Source: Sphingomonadales bacterium (lineage in GTDB: Bacteria; Pseudomonadota; Alphaproteobacteria; Sphingomonadales; Sphingomonadaceae). From it: a stretch of DNA of 64,000 nucleotides. The notes under the pieces are model-generated. The model was not told the origin of the DNA and did not search any database. It saw only the letters and a list, made by a program, of their open reading frames with translations. Shown in pieces: positions 29,025 through 38,594 of this stretch. The DNA lies in assembly GCA_027490095.1 (NCBI GenBank), contig JAIXYT010000003.1, positions 42,610 to 106,609 of the forward strand, given 5' to 3'. Within the stretch, counting starts at the first letter, position 1. Each line of letters starts with the position of its first letter. Position numbers and translations under genes: made by a program.

Positions 29025-30182
29025 GTGCGTCCAGCCGCCCGCCTCCAGGCCGCGATCGAGATCCTCGACCTCGTGATCGACGCGGCTGCAGCGCAAGGGG
29101 CAGCCGCCGACACCCTGATCCAGCGCTATTTCGCCGCCCGCCGTTACGCCGGCTCCAAGGACCGGGCAGCGGTGCGCGATCTGGCCTACGCCGCGATCCG
29201 GCACACGGCCGACCGCCCACACTCTGGCCGCGCAGTACTGCTGGGCCTTGCAGAGGCCGAACGCCCCGACCTGCTTGCGCTGTTCGACGGCTCCTCCCAT
29301 GCGCCCCTCCCGCCCACGCCGACCGAGCCCCGCGCAGCCCGGTCCACGATCCCAGGCTGGCTCGAACCGTCACTTCGCGCCCGATTCGGCAAAGCGCTGG
29401 AGGCCGAGGCCGAGGCGCTCGCAGCCCGCGCCCCGCTCGACCTGCGCGTTGCCCCCGGCGCCGATGCCGCAACCGTTGCAGCCGAACTCGGCGCCGCCCC
29501 GATTCCCGGCCTGCCCCGCGCACTCCGGCTCGAAACGCCGGTCCCGCTCGATCAGAACCCGCTGCTGCTGTCGGGCGCGATCGAGGTGCAGGATGCCGGC
29601 AGCCAGCATGTCGCCGCCTTTTGCGCTGCGCGCCCGGGCGAAACCGTCGTCGATCTCTGCGCCGGCGCCGGTGGCAAGACGCTGGCACTCGCCGCCGACA
29701 TGCGCAGCCAGGGCCGGCTGATCGCGACCGACACCGATCGCGGCCGCCTCCAGGCGATGGCCCCCCGCCTCGCCCGCGCAGGGCTCGCAGGGGTCGTCGA
29801 AGCCCGCCTGCTCAACCCGAATCACGAGGCCGAAGCCCTCGCCGACCTGGAGGGCCAGGCGGACCTCGTCCTCGTCGATGCCCCCTGCTCTGGCACCGGC
29901 ACCTGGCGCCGCAACCCCGAGCTGCGCTGGCGCCTCACGCCAGACCGCCTGCAGAAGCTGGTGGCGGTTCAGGCCCGGCTCATCGATCTCGGGGCATCGC
30001 TCGTGAAACCGGGCGGCCGTCTGATCTATGCCGTTTGCTCGGTGCTTGCCGAGGAAGGCGCGGACCAGGCGGCGGCGGCCGCCGCCCGGGGCGGGCTCCG
30101 CCTGGGCGAAACCCGGGCGCTCACCCCGCTTGCCGACGGGTGCGACGGCTTTTTCGTCGCGCGGCTCGAAAAGCCCTGCTAG
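29025..30182 (+). CDS. second RsmB/NOP-family RNA (cytosine-C5) methyltransferase
   Basis: This 385-residue paralogue of the RsmB-type enzyme at 13 kb is a SAM-dependent RNA m5C methyltransferase. SAM motif I is VVDLCAGAGGKTLAL, and the two catalytic cysteines are in VDAPCSGTGTWRRNPE and IYAVCSVLAEEG. The N-terminal part (IQRYFAARRYAGSKDRAAVRDL) is a shorter NusB-like or PUA-like region than in the first paralogue, so the RNA target may differ. The start is GTG at 29025, close behind repeat C4; no ATG is available at a suitable place. Family certain, site of methylation unknown. Confidence 0.85.
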   Translation: MRPAARLQAAIEILDLVIDAAAAQGAAADTLIQRYFAARRYAGSKDRAAVRDLAYAAIRHTADRPHSGRAVLLGLAEAERPDLLALFDGSSHAPLPPTPTEPRAARSTIPGWLEPSLRARFGKALEAEAEALAARAPLDLRVAPGADAATVAAELGAAPIPGLPRALRLETPVPLDQNPLLLSGAIEVQDAGSQHVAAFCAARPGETVVDLCAGAGGKTLALAADMRSQGRLIATDTDRGRLQAMAPRLARAGLAGVVEARLLNPNHEAEALADLEGQADLVLVDAPCSGTGTWRRNPELRWRLTPDRLQKLVAVQARLIDLGASLVKPGGRLIYAVCSVLAEEGADQAAAAAARGGLRLGETRALTPLADGCDGFFVARLEKPC

Positions 30183-30240
30183 GCTTCGCGATCTGATCGG
30201 GTCGTGATCGGGCCGAACAAGACCATGGAGACGGACTGAC

Positions 30241-30828
30241 ATGGCATTCCTGCGTCCACCATCGGCCGCGTCACGGGCCCGCCTTGCGGCCACGGCGCTG
30301 GTTTGCAGCCTCGCCCTTGCAGGCGCTCCGGCCCAGGCCGCCAAGGCCCGGGGCGCGACGCCCGACGCGGCTCCCGCACGCGGTCTCCCCGACAACCAGA
30401 TCGCGCCGCTTTCGCTCCAGCTGATGAAGGCCGGCGAAGCCCAGCTAGCTGCCGGCAAGCCGGGTGCAGCGACCGACAGTTTCGAGGCGGCCCTTGCAGC
30501 CGACCCCCGCAACCGCCGCGCCTACATGGGGATGGCCCGCGCTGCCGAAGCGCAGGACCTTCCCGGCAAGGCCATCCGCTTCTACCGCGAAGCGCTGGAG
30601 CTTGATCCGAACGACCTTGCCGCCCTCGAAGCGCAGGGCCTCGCCCTCGTGGAGCGCGGTGCAACCGCGCGGGCCGGCGACAATCTGGAGCGCGTGAAGA
30701 AACTCTGCCAGGGCAGCTGCCCGGAAGCCGACCGCCTCGCGGCCGCAATCGCCAGGGGGCCGAAGGCGCCGCCTGCCGAAACCGCCGCCACCGGGCAAAC
30801 CGCCGCGCTCAACGAACGCGACAATTAA
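30241..30828 (+). CDS. small exported TPR protein
   Basis: This 195-residue protein has a signal peptide (cleavage near APAQAA, residues 31-34). At least two TPR units follow: AGEAQLAAGKPGAATDSFEAALAADPRN and AYMGMARAAEAQDLPGKAIRFYREALELDPND (about residues 63-122), then LAALEAQGLALVERGATARA. The tail is Ala/Thr/Pro-rich and probably disordered. It is comparable to TadD-like or generic periplasmic TPR proteins. The stop is only 10 bp before the Fur-family start. Function unknown. Confidence 0.78.
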   Translation: MAFLRPPSAASRARLAATALVCSLALAGAPAQAAKARGATPDAAPARGLPDNQIAPLSLQLMKAGEAQLAAGKPGAATDSFEAALAADPRNRRAYMGMARAAEAQDLPGKAIRFYREALELDPNDLAALEAQGLALVERGATARAGDNLERVKKLCQGSCPEADRLAAAIARGPKAPPAETAATGQTAALNERDN

Positions 30829-30838
30829 GAAGCCCGCC

Positions 30839-31324
30839 GTGGCAGCAACCCACGCCCACAGCCCCGCAACGCACTGGGAACCCGGAAGCCGGGCCCTGAA
30901 GGACGCCGCACGCGAGGCGCTGGCGGCGCAGGGCGTGCAGTGGACCGGCCTCAGGGAAACCGTGTTCGACGCGCTGGCCGAAGGCGACCGCCCCGTCTCG
31001 GCCTACGATGTCGCCGACCGCGTGTCGGCCCTCACCGGCCGGCGGATCGCTGCCAACAGCGTCTACCGCATCCTCGACCTGTTCGTGGCCAACAATGTCG
31101 CCAAGCGGGTCGAAAGCCGCAACGCCTATGTCGCCAACCGGCACCCGACCTGCGCGCACGACTGCATCTTCCTCGTCTGCGAAGCCTGCGGACGGATCGA
31201 CCATCTGGACGACGACCGCCTCGCCGACGGCATGCGCAGCCGCGCAGGCGCCGCCGGCTTTGACCCAAGCCGGGCCGTGCTCGAACTGATCGGCCGATGC
31301 ACCGCCTGCCGAACCACCAGCTGA
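30839..31324 (+). CDS. Fur-family metalloregulator, Zur-like
   Basis: This 161-residue Fur-superfamily repressor has a winged helix (about residues 28-100: GVQWTGLRETVFDALAE, SAYDVADRVSALTGRRIAANSVYRILDLF in parts) followed by the metal-binding dimerisation domain. HPTCAHDCIFLVCEACGRIDHLDDD supplies a CxxC zinc site and His/Asp/Glu ligands, and GRCTAC gives the second CxxC near the C-terminus. The CxxC pairs and short acidic sensor region fit Zur more than Fur, so zinc response is inferred. The start is GTG at 30839. No Zur box was identified nearby. Confidence 0.82.
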   Translation: MAATHAHSPATHWEPGSRALKDAAREALAAQGVQWTGLRETVFDALAEGDRPVSAYDVADRVSALTGRRIAANSVYRILDLFVANNVAKRVESRNAYVANRHPTCAHDCIFLVCEACGRIDHLDDDRLADGMRSRAGAAGFDPSRAVLELIGRCTACRTTS

Positions 31325-31395
31325 AGGCCGGCTGCGGCGGCGCCTGCAGCATTATCGCGCTTCCCGTTGCCAATGCTTCACGCTAAACCTGTAAC

Positions 31396-33363
31396 ATGAC
31401 GGACAAGAACTCCGGCGCGCCCGCCGCGGCGCCCTACACCCGGCCCGAGACGCCGCTTCTCGACAAGGTGCCCACCCCCAGGGAACTTCGCACGCTGAAG
31501 TCGGATCAGCTCCGCCAGCTTGCCGACGAGCTGCGCGCCGAAATGATCGATGCCGTCAGCGTGACCGGCGGCCACCTCGGCGCCGGCCTCGGCGTCGTCG
31601 AGCTGACGGTCGCCCTCCATTATGTGTTCAACACGCCCGACGACCGGCTCATCTGGGATGTCGGCCACCAGGCTTATCCGCACAAGATCCTGACCGGACG
31701 GCGGGATCGCATCCGCACGCTGCGCACCGGCGGCGGCCTCTCCGGTTTCACCAAGCGCACCGAATCCGAATATGATCCGTTCGGCGCAGCCCACAGCTCC
31801 ACCTCCATTTCGGCTGCGCTGGGCTTCGCCATCGCCAACAAGCTCGCCGGCACGCCGGGCAAGGCCATCGCCGTCATCGGCGACGGCGCCATGTCGGCCG
31901 GCATGGCCTATGAAGCGATGAACAACGCGCGCGAGGCCGGCAACCGCCTCGTCGTCGTGCTGAACGACAATGACATGTCGATCGCGCCGCCGGTCGGCGC
32001 ACTCAGCGCCTATCTGGCGCGTGCCTATTCCTCCAACACCTTCCTGGAATTCCGCGACGCGGTCCGCCAGCTCGCCAAGAAGGCGCTGCCCCAGCCGCTG
32101 AAGGCGCCGGCCAAGCGCGCCGACGAATTCTTCCGGACATTGGGCACCGGCGGCACCCTCTTCGAGGAACTTGGCTTCTACTATGTCGGGCCGATCGACG
32201 GCCACAACATGGACGTGCTCGTCCCCATCCTCGAGAATATCCGGGATGCGGCCGAAGGCCCCTGCCTGATCCACGTCGTCACCAAGAAGGGCAAGGGCTA
32301 CGCACCCGCCGAAGCCGCGGCTGACAAATATCATGGCGTCGTCAAGTTCGACGTCGTCACCGGCAAGCAGCACAAGCCCGCGCCCGGCGGCCCGCCCAGC
32401 TACACCCAGGTCTTCGCCGACGCGCTGGTCGCCGAGGCGAAGAACGATCCAAAGGTGGTCGCCATCACCGCCGCCATGCCGTCGGGCACCGGCCTCGACC
32501 GCTTCCAGAAAGCCTTCCCCGACCGCTGCTTCGATGTCGGAATCGCCGAACAGCATGCCGTCACCTTCGCGGCCGGGCTTGCCGCACAGGGCTTCCGCCC
32601 CTGGGCCGCCATCTACTCCACCTTCCTGCAGCGCGCCTACGACCAGGTGGTCCACGACGTCGCGATCCAGAACCTGCCCGTCCGCTTCGGGATCGACCGC
32701 GCCGGCCTCGTGGGCGCCGACGGCTCCACCCACGCCGGCAGCTTCGACGTCACCTATCTCGCAACGCTCCCCAATTTCGTCGTGATGGCCGCCGCCGACG
32801 AGGTCGAACTCGTCCACATGGTGCACACCGCCAACCAGCATGACAGCGGCCCCATCGCCGTCCGCTACCCGCGCGGCGAAGGCTCAGGCCTCGAGCTGCC
32901 CAAAACGCCCGAACGGCTCGAGATCGGCAAGGGCCGAACGTTGCGCGAAGGCAAGAAGGTCGCCATCCTCTCGCTTGGCACCCGCCTCGCCGAGGCGCTG
33001 AAGGCCGCCGACGAGCTCGACGCCAAGGGCCTCTCCACCACGGTTGCCGACATGCGCTTCGCCAAGCCGCTCGACGTCGATCTCATCCGCCGTCTCGCCG
33101 CCTCCCACGAAGTCGTCATCACCATCGAGGAAGGCGCCATCGGCGGCTTCGGCGCCCATGTCCTCACGCTCGCCAGCGACGAAGGCTGGACCGACAACGG
33201 CCTCAGGATCCGCACCATGCGCCTGCCCGACACCTTCCAGGAGCATGACAGCCCGGCCAAGCAATATGCCGAAGCCGGCCTCGACGCGGCGGGCATCGTG
33301 AAGACCGTCCTCACCGCGCTCCGCCACAACAGCGTCGAGGTGACGGAGGGCGCGCGGGCGTGA
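31396..33363 (+). CDS. dxs: 1-deoxy-D-xylulose-5-phosphate synthase
   Basis: This 655-residue thiamine-diphosphate enzyme joins pyruvate and glyceraldehyde 3-phosphate, the first step of the MEP isoprenoid pathway, which also feeds carotenoids and ubiquinone. [16 protein letters not shown] near residue 95 has the catalytic His. The ThDP/Mg motif is [17 protein letters not shown] (near 161) ending in LNDNDMSI. The transketolase pyrimidine-binding domain begins near 335, with [17 protein letters not shown]. The C-terminal domain is complete. The upstream gap (71 bp) has no strong ribosome-binding site. The stop overlaps the next gene (GTGA). Confidence 0.97.
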   Translation: MTDKNSGAPAAAPYTRPETPLLDKVPTPRELRTLKSDQLRQLADELRAEMIDAVSVTGGHLGAGLGVVELTVALHYVFNTPDDRLIWDVGHQAYPHKILTGRRDRIRTLRTGGGLSGFTKRTESEYDPFGAAHSSTSISAALGFAIANKLAGTPGKAIAVIGDGAMSAGMAYEAMNNAREAGNRLVVVLNDNDMSIAPPVGALSAYLARAYSSNTFLEFRDAVRQLAKKALPQPLKAPAKRADEFFRTLGTGGTLFEELGFYYVGPIDGHNMDVLVPILENIRDAAEGPCLIHVVTKKGKGYAPAEAAADKYHGVVKFDVVTGKQHKPAPGGPPSYTQVFADALVAEAKNDPKVVAITAAMPSGTGLDRFQKAFPDRCFDVGIAEQHAVTFAAGLAAQGFRPWAAIYSTFLQRAYDQVVHDVAIQNLPVRFGIDRAGLVGADGSTHAGSFDVTYLATLPNFVVMAAADEVELVHMVHTANQHDSGPIAVRYPRGEGSGLELPKTPERLEIGKGRTLREGKKVAILSLGTRLAEALKAADELDAKGLSTTVADMRFAKPLDVDLIRRLAASHEVVITIEEGAIGGFGAHVLTLASDEGWTDNGLRIRTMRLPDTFQEHDSPAKQYAEAGLDAAGIVKTVLTALRHNSVEVTEGARA

Positions 33364-33710
33364 GCCAGCTCGCACCTGAACGCGCCTCTGTGCAGGTGGC
33401 GTATGATCAGGTCTGTTTCTGGTCAGTCGTCCGGGTCGTCGCAGTTTCCAGCGGCGGATTCATCATGGCTCTGTCCCTTGTTCTGGGCGTCGCTGCCATG
33501 CTCGGCTTCGAAACCGTCCACTTCACGGCCACAGGCAGGTCGCCACAGGCGATATTCGGCCCTCAGGCGCTCCTTGTTTCCGTGCTGTTTGGTGCAGTAC
33601 TGACCTTTCTGTACACGCTTGCATTTCTGCTGGGCTGGGCGCTGTTGCGGCTGATCAGCCCCCTGCCTGGCATCACCATCAACCTGAACCGCAAGGCGCG
33701 CGACCGCTGA
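33360..33710 (+). CDS. small two-helix membrane protein downstream of dxs
   Basis: This 116-residue protein is of unknown function. Two clear membrane segments are at residues about 27-52 ([24 protein letters not shown]) and 68-98 ([27 protein letters not shown]). The short C-terminal tail is basic (NLNRKARDR), so it should face the cytoplasm, as should the N-terminus. The GTG start at 33360 overlaps the dxs stop, so it is expressed with dxs, but no sequence feature links it to isoprenoid synthesis. Confidence 0.7.
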   Translation: MSQLAPERASVQVAYDQVCFWSVVRVVAVSSGGFIMALSLVLGVAAMLGFETVHFTATGRSPQAIFGPQALLVSVLFGAVLTFLYTLAFLLGWALLRLISPLPGITINLNRKARDR

Positions 33711-33896
33711 GCTGATCACTTGTGGTCATGCTGCAAGCTCTCGTCGTCAAAGGCTCGCCCGCCGAACCGCCAGTGCAAGGCAAGCGAGCCGAGGAAAAAC
33801 CCTAGCGTCAGCCGGCCATAGGCGTATTTCTTTGGATATGGTCCCTGCCCTTTCTGGCCGCAAACCGCCGCGCCCGCGCTGCCGTTCCCCCCGCTG

Positions 33897-34661
33897 ATGG
33901 CCAAGATCCGGGCTGACCAGATGCTGGTGGAGCGCGGCCTCGCCGAAAGCCGCACACGCGCCCAGGCACTCATCATGGCGGGCCTCGTATTCGTCGGCGA
34001 ACGCAGGCTCGCCAAGGCCGGCGAGATGCTGCCCCCCGATTCCGTTCTCGACGTGCGCGGCAAGGACCATCCCTGGGTCTCGCGCGGCGGCCTCAAGCTC
34101 GATCACGGTCTTAAGCATTTCGAGCTCGACGTCACCGGCGCCATCGCGCTCGACGTCGGCAGCTCCACCGGCGGCTTCACCGACGTCCTCCTCACCCGCG
34201 GTGCCCAGAAGGTCTACGCCGTCGACGTGGGCACCAACCAGCTCGCCTGGAAACTCCGGCAGGACCCGCGCGTCGTCGTGTTCGAACAGCTGAACGCCCG
34301 CGCGCTCACGCCCCAACATATCCCCGAGCCGATCGACATCATCGTCTGCGATGCCAGCTTCATCGCGCTCGCAAAGGTGATTGATGTGCCGTTGAGCTTC
34401 GCCCGCGACGGCGCGCATCTGGTGGCGCTCGTGAAACCCCAGTTCGAGGCCGGCCGCACCGAAGTCGGGAAAGGCGGCGTGGTGCGCGATCCGGCGGTAC
34501 ATGCGCGCGTGTGTGCGGAGGCTGCCGAATGGGTTCGGGGCAAGGGCTGGCAGGTGCTGGGGATCACGCCCTCGCCGATCACCGGGCCCGAAGGAAATGT
34601 GGAGTTCCTGCTTAGCGCGGTGAAGGGGCCGGCCGGCAGCCAAGCTGCCGAGTCCGGCTGA
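33897..34661 (+). CDS. tlyA: TlyA-family RNA 2'-O-methyltransferase
   Basis: This is a 254-residue S4-domain plus FtsJ-like methyltransferase. TlyA methylates rRNA ribose groups in mycobacteria; the targets elsewhere are less clear. The S4 RNA-binding domain covers residues 1-60 (IRADQMLVERGLAESRTRAQ). Then comes YVSRGG-like WVSRGGLKLDHGL near 62, the SAM site DVGSSTGGFTDVLL near 88 and LVKPQFEAGR near 178, containing the catalytic Lys. TlyA near dxs is a frequent pairing in proteobacteria. The last ten or so codons read into hairpin 1 of repeat C5, so the protein's extreme C-terminus is repeat-derived. Confidence 0.9.
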   Translation: MAKIRADQMLVERGLAESRTRAQALIMAGLVFVGERRLAKAGEMLPPDSVLDVRGKDHPWVSRGGLKLDHGLKHFELDVTGAIALDVGSSTGGFTDVLLTRGAQKVYAVDVGTNQLAWKLRQDPRVVVFEQLNARALTPQHIPEPIDIIVCDASFIALAKVIDVPLSFARDGAHLVALVKPQFEAGRTEVGKGGVVRDPAVHARVCAEAAEWVRGKGWQVLGITPSPITGPEGNVEFLLSAVKGPAGSQAAESG

Positions 34662-34711
34662 AGGCAGAAGAGCAGAAGAAGGGCCGGGCAAAGCCCGACT
34701 CGTCGGACACG
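34631..34711 (+). repeat. two-hairpin composite repeat, copy C5
   Basis: Hairpin 1 GGCAGCCAAGCTGCC (34635-34649), GAGTCCGG (34650-34657), CTGAA and a purine-rich tract, hairpin 2 CGGGCAAAGCCCG (34685-34697), then ACTCGTCGGAC. Hairpin 1 lies inside the last codons of tlyA, so the repeat supplies its stop codon. Confidence 0.75.
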
Positions 34712-34715
34712 CAGA

Positions 34716-34743
34716 AAAGGCCGGGGTCGAGACCCCGGCCTTT
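34716..34743. terminator. bidirectional terminator between tlyA and the phasin gene
   Basis: AAAGGCCGGGGTC and GACCCCGGCCTTT form a 13-bp stem with a tiny loop. T-runs follow on both strands (CCTTTCTC on plus, CCTTTTCTG on minus). After it, a GGCGAGTCCGCCG and TAGCGCG module (about 34768-34790) repeats the one seen after hppA at 19.49 kb. Confidence 0.8.
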
Positions 34744-34816
34744 CTCGTGCCGTCCGTGTCGAACGGCGAGTCCGCCGATTAGCGCGTGCCGCGCTAACGG
34801 CGGCCGCCTTCGCGAC

Positions 34817-35548
34817 TTACGCCGCGATCGACTTCTTCACCGTCTCGGCCGCAACCGCCATCCGCGAGGAGATCGGCTGCACCACGTCGCCGGCCAGCTT
34901 CATCCAGGTCTCGGAGAAGTGGCTCATGTTGGCAACGGCCTTGTCGAACTGCGCCTTGGCGAATTCGTTCTGGGCAGCCATCAGCTCATTCGGGGTCTTG
35001 GCCGAGGTCATCGTCTTGAACGCAGCCTGGGCTTCTTCCATCGACTTCTTCGAGGTCTCGACGAAGTGCGTGGTCAGCGTCTCGGCGCCGGCAGCAGCAG
35101 CCTTGGCGCTCTCCACCATGGCTTCCACATTGCCCTTGGCGAATTCGGTCATCTCGGTCATCGACTTCATGTTCTTCTCCATCATGTCCTTGACCTTGGC
35201 GGTCATTTCGGCCGTCGCCTTTTCGACTGCAGGGGCAATCGCTTCGAACGGCTTGGTAAGGGTCTCGGTGGTCATCGGGGCGTCCTTCATCTGGGGAACC
35301 AACTTCGGGGCGGAGTTCCTGGCAGCCGCCGGCACGGGGGCCTTCACTGCCTTGGCCACCGTCGGTTTTGCTGCAGCAGGCGCTGCCGCAACCACGGGGG
35401 CCGCCACCGCTTTCAGCGCGACAACCTTTGCGGGCTTCGCAGGGCCGGCCTTCGCAGCCGCCTTCACGGCCTTCACCGGTTCGGACGGAACGTCGACAAC
35501 CGCCTTGGCGGCTTTCACGGACTTGCGGGCAGGCTTGGCGTCAGCCAT
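34817..35548 (-). CDS. phasin-family protein with histone H1-like N-terminal extension
   Basis: This is a 243-residue two-part protein. Residues about 1-85 are Lys/Ala/Pro/Val-rich with repeated AKA, KPA and VKA units, resembling histone H1 or PhaM-type DNA-binding tails. Residues about 105-243 are a long amphipathic helical phasin domain (EFAKGNVEAMVESAKAAAAG, FAKAQFDKAVANMSHFSETW), typical of proteins that coat polyhydroxyalkanoate granules. The start at 35548 (MADAKPA) is preferred: AGGAG lies ten bases upstream, whereas it is only one base from the ATG at 35557. It has its own promoter region (183 bp) and terminator. Granule binding is likely; DNA binding is inferred. Confidence 0.82.
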   Translation of the reverse strand: MADAKPARKSVKAAKAVVDVPSEPVKAVKAAAKAGPAKPAKVVALKAVAAPVVAAAPAAAKPTVAKAVKAPVPAAARNSAPKLVPQMKDAPMTTETLTKPFEAIAPAVEKATAEMTAKVKDMMEKNMKSMTEMTEFAKGNVEAMVESAKAAAAGAETLTTHFVETSKKSMEEAQAAFKTMTSAKTPNELMAAQNEFAKAQFDKAVANMSHFSETWMKLAGDVVQPISSRMAVAAETVKKSIAA

Positions 35549-35731
35549 CGGTGGCATACTCCTGTTCTTGCTGCACTGCACAATATGTCAGGAGCCGCCA
35601 TTTTGCAACAACAAATGGTGCGCCGCAACAATCCCGTTTCAGCCCCTGATATCAGAGGCTTGGGGAACCAACCGCCTCACGCTGGGCCGGCATCACGATT
35701 CCGCATCGGCCTGCAGCATAACCAAGGCGGC

Positions 35732-37117
35732 TCAGTGCGAAACCTCCACCCGCGCCACACCCGAAAGCGCCAGCTGCGCGTCGATCTCCGCCTTCAGCCG
35801 CTCCAGCGCCCCGGCATCCTTCGCCTCGGCCCGGGCCACCAGCACGTCCTGCGTGTTCGATGCCCTCAGCAGCCACCAGCCGTCGGGCGTGTTCACCCGC
35901 GCCCCGTCGGTGTCGTTCACCTGCGCGCCGGCCGCCTTCAACCGCGCAAGCACTTCCGTCACCACCTCGAACTTGCGCTCCTCCGAACAGGGGAAGCGCA
36001 TCTCCGGCGTGTTGAAGACCGGCGGCATTGCGCTCTTCAGCGCGGTCAGCGACCCGCCCAGCTCGCCCACCGCCTCGATCAGCCGGACTGCAGCATAAAG
36101 CGCATCGTCGAACCCGTACCAGCGGTGCTTGAAGAAGATGTGCCCGCTCATCTCGCCCGCCAGCGGAGAGCCGACCTCCTTCATCTTCGCCTTGATCAGG
36201 CTGTGCCCGGTCTTCCACATGCAGGGCGTGCCGCCCAGCTCGGCCACCCGGTCATACAGCGCCTGGCTCGCCTTCACGTCGGCAATGATGGTCGCACCCG
36301 GCAGCTCCTTCAGCACCGGCTCGGCCAGGATCGCCAGCAGCTGGTCGCCCCACACCACGCGCCCCTCGCCGTCGATCGCGCCGATCCGGTCCCCGTCGCC
36401 GTCGAAGGCAATGCCGAAGTCCAGCTTCAGCTCGGCCACCAGCTGCCTGAGGTCCACCAAATTCGCTTCGACCGTCGGATCCGGATGGTGGTTCGGGAAA
36501 TCCCCGTCGATCTTGGTGAACAGCGCATGGTGCTCGCCCGGCAGGGTCTTCAACAGAAGCTCCAGCGCCTCGCCCGTCGCCCCGTTGCCGGCGTCCCAGC
36601 CGATCCGGAACGGCCTGCAGCGGTTGCCCTCCTGCAGCCGCTCCACATAGCGCTCCAGCAGCCGCACCCGGCGCTCGCTGCCGATGCCGCCTTCCCAGTC
36701 GCCGGCCGCCGCCGCCACACCCAGCGCACGGATGTCGTCGCCGAAGAAGGGCCGGTCCTTCAACAGCATCTTGAAGCCGTTGTAGTCCGGCGGATTGTGG
36801 CTGCCGGTGATCATCACCCCGCCGTCGGCCCCAAGCTCCGACACCGAGAAATACAGCATCCCCGTCGAGCCAAGCCCGATCCGGATCGCCTCGCAGCCGG
36901 TCGCCATCAGCCCCTCGACGAGCGCCCGCTCCAGCCGCGGCGAGCTGTGGCGCCCGTCATAGCCGACGCACACCTTCGTGCCCCCGGCACGCCGCACAAC
37001 CGTCCCGAAACCGCGCCCGATCGCGTGCGCATCCTGCTCGCCAAGCGTCTCGCCGATGATTCCGCGGATGTCATATTCGCGCAAGCTGGTCGGGTGGAAA
37101 TCGTGGTTCTGCATCAT
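35732..37117 (-). CDS. phosphomannomutase/phosphoglucomutase
   Basis: This 461-residue alpha-D-phosphohexomutase interconverts the 6- and 1-phosphates of mannose and/or glucose, feeding polysaccharide and lipopolysaccharide precursors. The phosphoserine loop is VMITGSHNP (near residue 105), the Mg loop is [10 protein letters not shown] near 240, the sugar loop is GEMSGHIFF near 325, and the phosphate-binding part is [15 protein letters not shown] near 425. Starting at the first of two adjacent ATGs (37117) gives a good distance from GAGGGG. Length and order match AlgC/ManB-type dual-specificity enzymes. The gene stands alone. Confidence 0.92.
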   Translation of the reverse strand: MMQNHDFHPTSLREYDIRGIIGETLGEQDAHAIGRGFGTVVRRAGGTKVCVGYDGRHSSPRLERALVEGLMATGCEAIRIGLGSTGMLYFSVSELGADGGVMITGSHNPPDYNGFKMLLKDRPFFGDDIRALGVAAAAGDWEGGIGSERRVRLLERYVERLQEGNRCRPFRIGWDAGNGATGEALELLLKTLPGEHHALFTKIDGDFPNHHPDPTVEANLVDLRQLVAELKLDFGIAFDGDGDRIGAIDGEGRVVWGDQLLAILAEPVLKELPGATIIADVKASQALYDRVAELGGTPCMWKTGHSLIKAKMKEVGSPLAGEMSGHIFFKHRWYGFDDALYAAVRLIEAVGELGGSLTALKSAMPPVFNTPEMRFPCSEERKFEVVTEVLARLKAAGAQVNDTDGARVNTPDGWWLLRASNTQDVLVARAEAKDAGALERLKAEIDAQLALSGVARVEVSH

Positions 37118-37256
37118 CTTGCCCCTCAACGCTCGGTTTCCGACACCGTCATGCCGCATCGCAACAACCAGCCCAAAGGCCATAGAAAGGCGGCCGCGCA
37201 GCCGTCAACCGCACACAGGGCCTAACGCCCGTTAACCAACCGATCCGGAAAACGCT

Positions 37257-37664
37257 TCAGCCGTCGGCCTTCATCTGGCCCAGCAGCAGGTCGCGCGCCG
37301 CATTCACCCGCCGCGCAAGCTCGGCCGTTCCACCACGGTCCGGGTGAACCTGCGCAATCAGCCGCCGATGCGCCGCATTGATCTCCTCGGCGTTTGCGTT
37401 CAGCCCTACGCCCAGCAGCTGGCGCGCCTCGATCTCGTCCATCGGCCGCACCGCCACCCGGGCCCGCATCCAGCCGGCATAGGCAAGTGCCGCCGTCGCC
37501 CCGCCCATCGCCAGGCCCGGCACCGTCTGCCCCCGCACCAGCATCCAGATCGTCAGGCCTGCGCCTGCCGCGACACCCAGCTTGCGCCCGGCGTCGGCGC
37601 CCAGATGCCCGCTCCACCACAGCCAGCCCACAAGGGCGACTGCAACAAGTCCCAGCAGTGCCAT
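37257..37664 (-). CDS. membrane-anchored J-domain protein
   Basis: This 135-residue protein has two or three hydrophobic segments in residues 1-65 (MALLGLVAVALVGWLWW; VAAGAGLTIWMLV; GLAMGGATAALAYAGW) and a short C-terminal J-domain. The domain has EIEARQLLGVGLNANAEEI and the obligatory HPD in AQVHPDRGG near residue 107. It resembles alphaproteobacterial relatives of mitochondrial TIM14/Pam18, which stimulate DnaK. The stop lies downstream of mipZ in the same direction, one base separating the two genes, so co-transcription is likely. Confidence 0.86.
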   Translation of the reverse strand: MALLGLVAVALVGWLWWSGHLGADAGRKLGVAAGAGLTIWMLVRGQTVPGLAMGGATAALAYAGWMRARVAVRPMDEIEARQLLGVGLNANAEEINAAHRRLIAQVHPDRGGTAELARRVNAARDLLLGQMKADG

Positions 37665-38485
37665 CAGGCGGCGGCTTGCCTGCCCGCCGCCAGCGGCAGC
37701 TGCAGCGCCGCGATCAATTCCCGCAGCTCGGCGCGCGCCGCCACATGGCTCATCGAGGCTTCCTCGACATGCGCCATGTCGAGCAGGGTCAGCCCCCGCG
37801 GGAACAGCTCGCGATAGATCACCCGCTCCGAAAGGCCGGGCGCCACGCGAAAGCCGATGCGCTTCGACAGTTCCTCCAGTGCGGTCCCCACCCGCTTGCG
37901 GTTGCGCGCCTCCAGCGTCGAAAGCCGGTTCCGCACGACCACCCAGTCAACCGTCCCGCCGTCGCTCTTCGCCCGCTCCTGTCGGGCCTTCCACACCAGC
38001 TCCGAATAAAAGCTCGGCCGCACCACCTTGTAGGTCTCGGCATCCACCTGCCCCAGCAGGTCGAAATCGATGAAGCTGTCGTTGATCGGCGTGATCAGCG
38101 TGTCCGCGCGCGCAATCGCCGCCCGCCCGATCTCGCTGTCCCGTCCCGGCGTGTCGATCACAACCGCGTCGAGGTCGCTCTTCACCAGCGCATCCAGCGC
38201 GCCGTTGGACCCGTCGCCCAGCACCGTCACGGGCACCTGCGACAGGTCCAGCCCCTGCCGCTCGGACCAGTTCTTGCGGTTCTCGAAATAGCGCGCCGTC
38301 GTCTGCTGCCGATGGTCGAGATCGGCAACCGCAAGCCGCAGCCCGCTCTGCGAAAGCGCCATGGCAATGTGCACGGCGGTGGTCGACTTGCCCGACCCGC
38401 CCTTCTCGTTCCCCAGCACGATGACATGCGGACCCTTCCGCACGCCACGCCCAGACCCCATCCCTGGGAGACCCGTGATTGACAT
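37664..38485 (-). CDS. mipZ: division-plane positioning ATPase MipZ
   Basis: This 273-residue ParA/MinD-family ATPase forms a gradient from the poles and inhibits FtsZ away from midcell in Caulobacter. The deviant Walker A is NEKGGSGKSTTA near residue 26, followed by ADLDHRQQTTARYFENR, the MipZ-specific form of the second motif, and VIDTPGRDSEIGRAA. TPINDSFIDFDLLGQVD and GLSERVIYRELFPRGLTLLD are close to Caulobacter MipZ. M9 (38461) is an alternative start. This explains the lack of MinCDE in such bacteria. It is divergent from panC. Confidence 0.93.
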   Translation of the reverse strand: MSITGLPGMGSGRGVRKGPHVIVLGNEKGGSGKSTTAVHIAMALSQSGLRLAVADLDHRQQTTARYFENRKNWSERQGLDLSQVPVTVLGDGSNGALDALVKSDLDAVVIDTPGRDSEIGRAAIARADTLITPINDSFIDFDLLGQVDAETYKVVRPSFYSELVWKARQERAKSDGGTVDWVVVRNRLSTLEARNRKRVGTALEELSKRIGFRVAPGLSERVIYRELFPRGLTLLDMAHVEEASMSHVAARAELRELIAALQLPLAAGRQAAA

Positions 38486-38594
38486 TCCGCCCTGCCTCCG
38501 GCGATGGCCGGCCCTGCGCCGGCGTTTCCCGATTGCCTCATGCGGTCAGAGGCGGGCTCTCGTCAATGAAGCGCAAACTCGTACAAGGAAACAC

